Of a stretch of 64,000 nt of DNA, positions 33,052-45,000 are shown one piece after another. Source of the DNA: Zingiber officinale (taxonomy: Eukaryota; Streptophyta; Magnoliopsida; Zingiberales; Zingiberaceae); NCBI RefSeq assembly GCF_018446385.1, contig NC_055988.1, forward strand, positions 166,120,837-166,184,836, given 5' to 3'. Position numbers and translations under genes: made by a program. The notes under the pieces are model-generated. The model had not been told where the DNA came from and did not search any database. It saw only the letters and a program-made list of their open reading frames with translations. How positions within the stretch are numbered: position 1 is the first letter of the stretch; every line of letters starts with the position of its first letter.

Positions 33052-36000
33052 TCAACTCGGTACCGTCGACCCTGTAATGTTCTTGGCTCGTTTACAAGTC
33101 TCCATAAGGTCAGTTAATGACGGTAGAGGCCGGGGGACAGGAACATTCATTGATCTGTATAGTTTTCTCAGGTTTGAGCTCATGGTAGAAGATGCTGCAG
33201 TAGATGGCAAGTCGGATGCAGTACCTAACCGATCATCCAGTTCGTGGAAATTCGGTCCGCCCTTGGATGGTTCAGGGTTATCTAAACTATTGGAAAATCC
33301 AATAGATGAATCATAACCTTTGTTCATAGGTAACGTTGAGCCAGGGTCAGTGATCTTGTCACAGTCAGGGCAAACTGAATCATGGTCTTCGGGTGTTGAA
33401 GGAGCATTGTCTCCAAAGTTGACTGTGTCTGGATCATTGAGACCGAGCCTTGCTCTCCCGAATAATGTGAAAGACTCAGATCTGAGTGGAGGAATTTCCA
33501 ATTTCAGATCGAACTGCTTTGGAAGTGAAGTTTCCGCACGCAAAATGCATATCTGTGAGGTGTCTAGCATTTCAGGAACGGAAGTACACTTCTCGTCGTT
33601 CTTGAGAATCTTTAAAACTGGAGGACTGCGCATAGGGGACCTAGCACCAGAGCCTTTGAATAACTTCCACAGCGGATCATCTGAAGCGATATTAGTCTTG
33701 TAGCAGTTGTTCTTGACGTAATCAAGATCCATGGCTCGTTGAGGAGGTGTCGTAGAGATCACCCACTTGGGGCGGAGGAAGTGCAGAGCCCAATCTAATT
33801 CTTCGCGGGACGAATGCATGGAGTGGCAGACATGCCAAATTCCCAACTCATCCCTTTGGGCTTCGGTTGGACACACTTTCTTCCTTGATTTGTTGAGGGT
33901 GGGATTGGTGGCGTACCACTGAACAGATGGACGAATGAAAAGAGGTTCGGGTTGGAGATTAGCACGTGCCTCTGCAGGTTCCGCGCTTACTTTGTCATTT
34001 AGTTCGGATAATCCAATTACCTACGAACACAATTCAAGATTCACCAACGAGTCACAAGGCAATAGCAAAACGAAAATTAGCACCTAGTTAAAACTTGACC
34101 AAGATGTACCTTCATTTAAGCAACTAATGTTATGAATACCTATCGAAATATTGAATTGTCACCTGAAAGCGAGAAGAGGCATCATCAGAGAGAATTTGAG
34201 GCGCGACAAGAAGAAGAACCTGGAACAAATCAGGATATTTTGACTTGTTTACAAAAATAGGAGATCCAAAAGTTTTGGATACTTCAACTAGAATTTCTTC
34301 CCGCCCCAGATTACCACATGAGAAATATACAATCGGTGCATTAGGGTGTTTCCATATGCAACTTATAACCTGCAAAATTATCAGGTGGCCGCAAATTGTC
34401 AATTATTGTGTATTTATATACCAGACGGTACAATAGAAAAAGGAAAAAAAAAAGATACAAAACCTGTTGGATGGATGATTCTTTGTTTGGCATTTTAAGA
34501 TGAAATTTACTGAAAGTGCAATCCAGAAATAGGTAATCGAGATAAGAAATAGACTCTCTCCCTTTCTTTGATATATATTTCAATGGTAAACTTTGCAAAC
34601 AATCGGGAGTAAGCCTACAATCACCCGTGTGCAATATGTTACCGAATCCACCTTCGAATAGAAACATGACCGCTCCTATTAACATCACATATCAAGCAAC
34701 AAGTCAGACATAGATCCTCGATTAGGATTCTGTTGAGTTACCAAGGCTTGTTTTATCTCAGAGATATCCTGAAATAACTCTTATTAGGAATGCGACGTGT
34801 GCACAAACAAGGGTAGACGGTAGAGAGCTATAAACTCTAAAGAATATTAGCATATATCAGACTCTGCAAGTGGTAAAGAAATATATATAAATCCTACAGA
34901 GATTGATCATATGGAATATACAGTCAAGAACATGAACCCAAGAGGCAAGAAGTACTCCACATGCTGGTACTTCTCTTAGCAACTTGTTCTAGAGAGACCC
35001 TGAAATACCATCCTATGCTGACCTAGATTAGATACTTTTTATAGACATATCATAGTAAACAGCTATTGAAAAAACTATTTCAATTTTTTATATTTTCAAA
35101 ATGATGGGTGATTGGTTTACATTATGAAGAATAAATTAGCTTTCTTGAGATACAACTAAGTGTACAAGAGAAATACAATCACAAATGTAGAAGGATCGAT
35201 TTTTGGAGAGTCTAAAATTAATGTGTAACATGTGGCAAAAGACGATTCGTTCACCCAGCGCCCCCACCAACACGGAGGAGGTAAATCACAGGTGACTACT
35301 AGCCATTAGTGCAAGTGGCAAGGCATGGCGGGAGGTATATTCGGACACGCCGAGTTTTGACTCCAAGACCTTATGTTGCAACGTCCCATGTCTTAACTAC
35401 CGTACCGCCCCGAAAGGACAAAATTAATGTGTAACATGTAAAGAGAGTTGGTGGGGTGGGAAAAGGTACAAAGGCCATACAAAACCAGGATAACTTGAAT
35501 AGATATGAAGTCAGACAAAAAATGTTATAAGCTTGATAAAGTTTAAAGTACATGATAAGTTCTAAGATAATGTGGGAACCATGAAAATAAACAGAGAGGA
35601 AATTTTAGATGCATAAAAGAGAAAATCTGTTTCTTGTTGATGACAATGCAATTAAGGGAAAATGGAAATTTTATTTTTTGCAAACCATTTAACAAACACT
35701 CTACAGAAAATTTGATTTGAAAGACTGACAATTATGGTTAGTTTAGGAATCATAGATTTATTCATAATATTAGATTTAGTAAGATTTTTTAAAAACTTTA
35801 AAGAAAATGAAGGTGGTTAAAAACATAGATCCAAATATTAGATTTTAGATTATCTTTAATAAAGACTTCTCAACTCAAGGGCAAAGAACGTCAAGGTGAA
35901 ATTTGTATAATAAGAGATAATTTGTATTAGGAATTTATGACCAAAATTGTCAATTTAAAACCTCCGTGCAAGAGGTTAGAAGGTTGAGGCAAAGTAATAA

Positions 36001-39000
36001 ACCATTTAGTCTTTCATATGTTGGTGCAATTTTTTCTAGGTGAAAGTTGACTAGATTGACTAAGTTTAAGTTGGCTCAAGCTTGAGTCAGTTTTGATTTT
36101 GATGTTTAACAATATATGGAGATTGTAGGTGCAATTGTCCATATGAGATATTGATGGTCAAAGATTGACTAGAAGAGTCAAGTTGGTCAAAGTTGATATA
36201 CTTGATTGGAAAGTCCTAACTGGAAGTTAGACAAGGGCAAGACCAAAGGAAAGGTCGGCTGATGGAAATACAAGTGGGTCAATGTTGACTGGACACTTGG
36301 TGTGAAAGTCCTAGTGAGTGAAGCCAGCAGAGTGGGAAGTCCCGGTGAGTGAAGCCGAGCAATTGAGAAAGTCTTGGTGAGTGAAACTAGGCAGTTGAAA
36401 AGTCCCGGCGAGTGAAGTAGATAGTTGGAAAGTCCTAATGAGTGAAACCAGACAGTGAGAAAAGTCTTGATGAGTGAAGCTAGGTGAAAAGCCTTAGTGA
36501 GTGAAGCTAGGCAGAAGAAAATTTTGATAAGTGAAGCCAAGTGGTGAAAAGCCCTAGTGAGTGAAGCCAAGTAGAGGAACATCCTAGTGAGTGAAGTCAG
36601 GTGGTGAAAAATCCTGGTGAGTGAAGTTAAGCATGTGGAAATCTAGGTGGGTCAAAGTTGATCGGACACCTAATATTTGAAAGTCCAAGTGGGTCATGGA
36701 GGACCGGACACTTGGCACGAGGCGATAAGTCTAAGTAGGTCAAAGTTGACCGGACACTTGGCACGGAGAGAAAAATCCAAGTGGGTCAAAGGATTGACCA
36801 GACATTTGGCACGGGGAGAAAAGTCCAAGTGAGTCAAAGGATTGACCGAACACTTAGTACGAAGTCTCAACAGGTCAAGGTTGACCATATGCTAAGCATA
36901 AGAGAGTTCCAACAGGTCACGGTTGACCGGATGTTGAAATTGGGAACCCTAGACTTGAGTTAATCAAGTTTAGATTGGTCAATCGATTAGGTGATGGATT
37001 GAGCCAGAGCCCAATCGATCGATTGGGCGGTACTTTTTGACTCGAGGAGCTCAATTGATCAGATGATAGATTGAGAGGAAATCGCATAAGCACAGAAGAC
37101 TTCCTAATCAATCGGTCGATCGATTGGGATACTTCAATCGATCGGTCAATAGATCGATTGAAATCGGTTTTCTCGCGATGATGTGAGGCAAACGAAATCG
37201 ATTGGTCAATCAATCAGTTGATCAATTCAGCTACCCCAATCGATCAGCGAGAGCACGGAAGACATCTGGATCGATCAATTAATCAATCTAGCTGCCCCAA
37301 TCGATTAGCCGAAGCTTTGGACGGCTGGGATTGTCTGGATCTGACGTGACAATCAATTGGGAGTAAGCCTAATCAATTGGAAACCCTAGATCGCGAAGGA
37401 TAAAGTCGTTGGCGAGGTTTAAATGTAACAAATCTTCACCGATTCTTCTCCAACTCTCATCGCCAGTTCTTGAAGACTTTTGGAGCAAAGTGTTGCTGCA
37501 TTTCCAAGTATCAAGAGGCGTTTCCAAACAAGAAGAGAGCAAGCTAGAGTTCATTGTTGTAAATCTTGTAATATTTCATTTGTATTTGCTTCTCTTTTCT
37601 TCTTGTTGTATAGAGAGTATTGTACGAGATTTCTCCACCTCCGAATTGTTCCGAGAAGGAGTGTTTTCATAGTGGAGAGTGTCCTCGTGTGTGAATCCTT
37701 GGATTAGTCACCTCTTCTTGAGGTGGATACCAAGTAAATCCTTGAGGTTAGCATTGGAGGAGCTTACATCGTATTTTATGACGAAGCGATACGAGCTATT
37801 CACCCCTAGCTCCAGAGTGTCCCAACAAGTGGAATCAGAGTGAGACCACTCTCTATCAAACTCATCGCCGGAAAGGGCAACGAGCTAGAGGAAGAAGAAG
37901 TTGAAGCCCTAATTTCAAACAAAGTCAAAGACTTCATCAACAAGCTCAACTTCAAGATGGATTTCCGAGATGGATTCGGATTTGATACATGAGCACCTCC
38001 GCCGTACGAATTTGGAAGTTTCGATCCATGGAGATCAAGAATCGAAAATTTTCTCATGATGGAGATAGAAAAATAGTTTGCTCTAATGAAAGGATTTGAG
38101 ACTCCAAAGGATAACAAAGGCAAAATCATCAATAAAAGCAAATGGAGCAATGAGCAATTCAAAGATATAAGACCAATAACAAAGTGACCAAACTATTGGT
38201 CAATTTATTACCTAGCAATCTCTTGAGCAAGACAAAAGAATATGAAGATGCCAAGGAGCGTTGGAGCAAATTGGCAAAGATTCATGAAATCCCATCCATT
38301 ATACTAAGTCAAGAAGGATCCAAAGAGGGAGACTCAATAGATCACGAAGAAGAAGATTTGGAGGTTGAGAGATGCTTATCTTCCAAAGGAGAAAAAATTG
38401 AAAAAGATCTATTCTCAAGAGAGCACAAGGACAAAGGCAAAGGGAGATACTCTTTATTCCACATGGATGAGGATTCGGAGGTTGAAAAATACTCAACATC
38501 CGAGGATAAAGATGAAGAGACATCCACCTCAAGAATTGAGAGGGAGTATAGACCATCAACGCTGGATCAAGAAGAAACCTCTACATCCGAATCAAAAGAA
38601 AAAAGTGTCACCCCTACAAGCAATAAAACTATAAAAATTTCAATTTGTAAAAATAAAGACCACATCATTTGCTTTTAGTGTAGGGAAAGTGGGCACTATA
38701 AAAGCAAGTGCCTTAATTTGACCAAGAAGAAGGGTCAATTGACATCTAAGGGCAAGGAGAAACTTAAAGAAGTCGGCCGCATTGCACGAAAAGGCAAGGA
38801 ACATATTGTGTGTTTCTTGTGCAACCAAAAAGAGAATTATCGAAATCAATGTCCTAAAGGGAAGAAATCAACCAAGGTTAAAGGAGGAAGCTAAAATCAA
38901 AGGGGGCTCTCAAGAGCAAACCCAAGGTATCATTTATTGAAGCAATTCCTTTAAGTCATGATAAAATGCATGCTAGGTCTAATCTTTATTATTTTAATGC

Positions 39001-42000
39001 TATTTATTATAAAAATAGAAAGCATGATAGAATTAAGGAAAAATATGTATCATATCATGCCAAAACTACCATACCTAAAGCTAGGAAGATAGATAACAAA
39101 TTAGGTAAGAATTCTAAATATAAGCCTAAAGATAAAAATGCCAAAGGTAATCTAGAAAAATTCACATCCAAGGATTTAAGGATGGAAAACCAAGCCTTGA
39201 GGTCAAGGCTTGATAAATTGAAAAAGATCCTAAAAAGAATAGAAAATATTTTTAAGGGGGTCAAGCATAATCTAGGAGTGGATAAGGAAGAGTCATTCAA
39301 TGGTCATAGGGGTTTGGGACACAAACCTAAAGCGAAGAAACCAGATAGTATATGTCTTAAATAATGTCTACGTAAAATTTTATAATTTTTGAAAAAACGT
39401 AGAATTAGTTAGGAATTTCTAAATTTCGATCTGATATTGAAATCAGGAAATTCAGAAACTCAATCGATCAAGTAATTGATCCAACCGGGTGTGGATCAAG
39501 TAATTGATCTAACCGGGTGTGGATCAATTGATCAATAAATTGAAGGGGTTTTCCGCGAGCAGAAGCTTGCAGAATCGATCAACCAATTGATTTGGCCTCG
39601 ACTTCAATTGATCAGTTGATTAATTGAAGAATTTTTTCGCGAACAGAAGCTCACGGAATCGAACAGATGATCGATCAACACCCTCTAATCGATTAGTTGA
39701 TCGATTGAGACGCTGTCTTTTAACTGAAATAGTCTGATTTCAATCCATTAAGCCACGTTTAGTTGTGTTAACCATCCCTAACCCTAGAATATGCATTTAT
39801 ATGTATTAAAGTGTAGTTTTCTTGATGAAAATAAGAATGGAAAGGTTAAGGAAAATAAAGTTAGAGTTTAGGATGAGGTTTAATTTCAAAGTTAATTTTT
39901 GAACCTCAAAAATTCAAGTTTTAAGTCTCCTAAAGGTTTAGGAACTCCAAGTCATTATTGGTGTAATAACAGAAGATTTGAGCATGTTTTGAGGAGGAGC
40001 TACTCCTTAAAGACATGATTTAAATTTATTTCTAAACAATGAAACAATGGAAGGGTATGAGACCCTCACTGTTGTAAATGCTCTAGGATGAGCATGAGGC
40101 AATGAAGGGTATAAGACCTTTATTGTGATGTTGTAATCAAAGAGTGAGATTGTGAACAACATGCGGATAACTCTTCAGGAGGAGAGTTTTTGATATGTGC
40201 CAAAGGGGGAGAATGTAGGGTTTTAAGTTAGGAAACTTTCATTTACCCAAAGGGGGAGATTATCTTCTTGGTAAGGAGGAGAATGAAGGAAACCCCTATT
40301 CATGGTGGCAAAAAGCGAATATGCTCGCCCCCAACACCCACGCTAACCCGTCCCAGAGCCAATATGAAAGAGGTAAATCACGAGCAACTACTAGCCTTTT
40401 GAATAGTGACTAGCACATAAGGGAGGCACTTACCTCAGCTTTGTCGAGATTCGAACCCCAGACCTCATGGTGGCAACACCTCATGTGCTAACCACTAGAC
40501 CGCCCTAAGGGGATAGGAAACCCCTATTCATGCTTTGGCATGAAGAAGTTGAGGCCATGAGATTATCCTAACTTAAACGTATTGTTAAATATCAAAAAGA
40601 GGGAGATTGTTGGTGCAATTTTCCTTGGGTCAAAGTTGGCCAGGTTGACTAAGCTTGAATTGACTCAAACTTGAGTCATGGTGTTTGAGTTTTGATGTTT
40701 AACAATATATGGAATGTAGGTGCAGTTGTTCATATTGGAGATTGACGGCCAAAGTTGACCAAAAGAGTAAGTAGATTAAGGTTGACCGGATACTTGACTG
40801 AGAAGTCCTAACTGAAGGTTAGGTAAGGTCAAGACCATAGGGAAGGTTGACTGAAGATGGAAATCCAAGTGAGACAGTGTTAACCGGACATTTGATGTGA
40901 AAGTCCTGGTGAATGAGTGAAGTCGGGCACTTGAGAAAGTCCTGATGAGTGTAGTCGAGCAGATTGGGAAGCCCCGGTGAGTGAAGCTGGGCAGTTGAGA
41001 AAGTCCTGATGAGTGAAGTCGAGCGGTTGGAAAGCCTTGGTGAGTGAAACTAAGCAGTTGGAAAGTTCTAGTGAATGAAGCCAGGCAATTGGAATATCCC
41101 GGTGAGTGAAGTCAGATAATTGGAAAGTCTTAGTAAGTGAAGCTAAGCAGTGAGAAAAGTCCTGATGAGTAAAGTTATGTGAAAAACCCCCATGAATGAA
41201 GTTAGACAGAAGAAAATTCTGGTGAGTAAAGTCAGGTGGTGATAGTGAGTGAAGCTAGTAAGAGGGAAGTCCTGAATAGTGAAGTTAGGTGAAAAACCCT
41301 AATGAGTAAAGCAAGGCAGAGGGAAATCCTAATGAGTGAAGCCAAGTGATGAAAAACCTTGGTGAGTGAAGCCATGCATGTGGAAATCCATGTAGGTCAA
41401 GGTTAACTGGACACCTAGTGTTTGAAAGTCAAATAGAACAGAGAGGACTAGACACTTGGCACAAGACGGTAAGTCCAAGTGGGTCAAGATTGCTGGTGCA
41501 ATATTCCCTAGGTCAAGGTTGACCTGGTTGACTAAGCTTGAGAAGGCTCAAGCTTGAGTCTTGATGTTTGGGTTTCGATGTTTGACAATACATGGAGACT
41601 GATAATACATGGAGATTGCAAGTGCAATCATTCATTTGGGAAGATTGTTGGTACAATTCTCCTCTTATCAAGGTTGATCAGTTAGATGTGAAGAAGAGTC
41701 AAGTAGGTCAAGACTGACTGGATACTTGACTGAGAAATCCTGGTGAGTGAAGTCAGGTGAAAGACCTAGTGAGTGAAGCTAGGCAGAGGTGAAAGACCTA
41801 GTGAGTGAAGCTAAGAAGAGAAGTCCTCATGAGTGAAGCATGACAGATGGAAAACCCTAGTGAGTGAAGCTAGGTGAAAGTCCTGGTGAGTGAAGCTAGG
41901 CAGATGGGAAGTCCTAGTGAGTGAAGCCAAACATGTGAAAATCCAGGTGGGTCAAGGTTGACTGGACACCTGGTATTGAGAAGTCCAAATAGGTCAAAGG

Positions 42001-45000
42001 GTTGACCGGATACTTGGCACGAGGAGAAAAGTCCAAGTGGGTCAAAGGGATTGACCGGACACTTGGTGAGGAAGTCCTAGCAGGTCGAGGATGACCGGAT
42101 GTTAGGCATGATATCCCAACAGATCATGGTTGACCAGATGTTGGTTTTTAGGGACTTGGGACTTGATTAGGACAAATCAAGTTGATTTAATCGATCAGCC
42201 GATCGATTGAATCATGTCCAATCGATCAGCTGATCGATTGAATCATGTCCAATCGATCAGCCTCATGTCCAATCGATTGGACTGGTGCCGCGACAAAAGG
42301 CTCTCCCAATTGATCACCCAATCAATTGGGAGCCTCCAATCGATTGGGCGATCGATTGGGAAACTGTCGTCGATTGCACAGAAGCCCTCCCAATCGATCA
42401 TCCGATCGATTGGGAGTCTCCAATCGATCGAGTGATCGATTGAGAGGCAGGAAATCGTGCGAGAACCCTGAATTGATCGGACAATCGATTCAGGCGATTT
42501 CCAGAGAGCACAGAGGCGCTCTGGATCGATCGACCGATCGATCCAAAGCTTCCCTAATCGATTGGGAGCAATCCAATCAATTGGGATTCGACCGTTGGCG
42601 CTAGATAAAGCCGTTGCGAGTGTTTTCTTCAGCAAACTTTTGCCCGATTCATCTCAGATCTTCACAGCGATTTCTCCGCAGCTCACAGCCAGTTCTTGGA
42701 GGCTCTTGGAAACAAGTGTTGGTGCACTTCCAAGGTTCAAGAGGCAACAACAAGCAAGAAGAAAGACAAGCTAGGGTTTCTACCGTGTAAATTTTGTAAG
42801 GTTTACTATTCTATCAGCTTGTATTTTTGTTCTTCTTGTGTATCATTGTGTGTGAGTCCTGTACAGGCTTCTCCGCCTTCGGTAGTTACCGTAAAAGAGT
42901 GTTTTCATAGTGGAGAATGCGTGTCGTGTGTGGATTCTTGGATTAGTCACCTCTTCTTGAGGTGGATACCAAGTAAATCCTTCATGTTAGCGTTGTATTT
43001 TTGTTTCTTGTACATTCCGCTGCATATCATCACCGAGAAGCAAGACGATAAGCGTACGACGAGCTATTCACCCCCCTAGCACATTTCGACCCTAACAAAT
43101 TTTGACTGAACACTTGAAACGGGGAAAAAAGTCCAAGTGGGTTAAAGGATTGATCAGACACCTGGTGATGAAGTCCCAGCAAGTTAAGGTTGACCAGGTG
43201 CAAAGCATGAGGGAGTTCCAACGGATTACGATTGACCGGATGTTGGAATTGAGAATCCTAGACTTGAGTTAAGCAAATTTTGGTTGATCAATCAATTAGG
43301 TGATCGATTGAGCCAGAGCCCAATCGATCAGTGGATCAATTGGGCAGTGCTTTTTGACGCGAGAAGTTCAATCGATCAGGTGATCGATTGAGAGGAAATC
43401 GCGTGAGCACAGAAGGCTTCAAACCGAACAATTGGGATACTCTTATCAATCGATTGGAACTGGTTTTCTCATGATGATGTAAGGCAGACGTAATCGATTA
43501 GTCAATCGATTTCGGGGTCTTTTGCGAGAGCATAGAAGACATCTGGATCGATTAGTTGATTGATCTAGCTGCCCAAATCGATTAGCCGATCGATTGAGAT
43601 ATGACCATTACGCAGGTTGTGAGCTTTAGATGGCTAAGATCATCAGAATTTGACATGGCAATCGATTGGAAACAATAGATTGTGATGGATAAAGCCGTTG
43701 GCAAGGCTCAAATGCAACAACTCTTCACCGATTCTTCTTCGACTCTCACTGTCGATTCTTGAAGGCTCTTGGAACAAAGTGTTTCTGCATTTCCAAACAT
43801 CTAGAGGCGTTTTCAAACAAGAAGAGAGCAAGCTAGAGTTCATTATTGTAAATCTTGTAAGATTTCATTTGTATTTGCTTCTCTTTTCTTCTTGTTGTAT
43901 TGAGAATATTGTACGAGATTTCTCCACCTCCGGATTGTTTCGAGAATGAGTGTTTTCATAGTGAAGAGTGTGCTCATGTGTGGATCCTTGGATTAGTCAT
44001 CTCATCGACGAAGCAAGACGAGCTATTCACCCCAACCCCCCTAGCTCCAGAGTGTCCCCACATCATACACATTAGATCTCATATTATCATATGCCTTGGG
44101 AATATGGCACTACATAATTTATCAGGACAAACTGAATGCTCAGATGCCAAACAACACCTATAATGTTGAAGAATTGCTGATAAACTAACAAGGTTTTTCC
44201 AAATGTTAAAGTTTATTCCATTCCTAAGAAACTAATATTTGGAAACTGGGTAAGCTGCTTAGCTCGATAAACTTGTTAATAATATATTGTAGCAAATTTT
44301 AAGATCTAGGCTATAATATCTCCTGCTATTCCAGATTTAAAAATGACGCTAGATCAAGGATGAGTTTATAGTGTTGGAAATGTGAATGGAATAAAGAGGT
44401 GGAGATGAAAAGATTCTATTGTGCATGGGTTTAGTCCCACATTAGAAGTCTCTTGGCTTTATTGTTGATTTAAATTATGACACATGCATTGTAAACATAT
44501 GCATGGGGAGAGACTCTCTCACGCATGAGTGCGCAGGGGTAGGTGCAAATCCAGGGTCCGGATTGTACTGAACCAAGGTTGACTCGTGCGCGAGCACGAC
44601 TTGCGCATGTCGAATACCGGACCGATTGAGGTAAAATTTACCCAAAAGAATGAACCAACATATTGCCACTTGAATCTTGCTCAAGGGTGTAATTGAAGCA
44701 TTAATGTGAAATTAATGCTGATTCCGTAACGTCTCGACATTAATGGCGGCATTAAACTCATTAATGGTGATTTCGTAACGTCTCAGTATTAATGGCGACA
44801 TTAATCTCATTAATAATGATTCTGTAACGTCTCGACATTAATGAAGACATTAAACCCATTAATGACGAAATTAAACTCAACATTAAATGATCATAATTTG
44901 ATCATTTATTGCAGGCAAGATGAGAGCTCCTATATAAGGAGGTTGGATCTTGAACAAAGCGAAAGCAAAGCGAAAGCAAAGCAAAAGAATTCCTCCACTT

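Larger units (their letters stand above)
36019..44062 (+). mobile_element. Copia-type LTR retrotransposon D (8,044 bp), gag-only, in intron 2
   Basis: Flanked by a perfect 5-bp target duplication TCATA (36,014-36,018 and 44,063-44,067). LTRs start TGTTGGTGCAATTTTCCT-like and lie at 36,019-37,827 and 40,608-44,062. The right one is longer because a related LTR is nested in it. A primer-binding site related to TGGTATCAGAG follows the left LTR, and a polypurine tract (AAAAAGAGGGAGAT) precedes the right one. Gag-like sequence with two zinc knuckles is present; no pol is seen. A SINE is inserted in the 3' internal part. The LTRs are clearly diverged, so this is an older insertion. It is broken, with several interruptions. 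Its orientation is opposite to the host gene. Confidence 0.85.

Noticed and set aside
40430-40515. Genuine tRNA gene
   Set aside because: Box A and box B words are present, but there is no cloverleaf or anticodon stem, and the unit is flanked by 17-bp target duplications. It is a SINE head.
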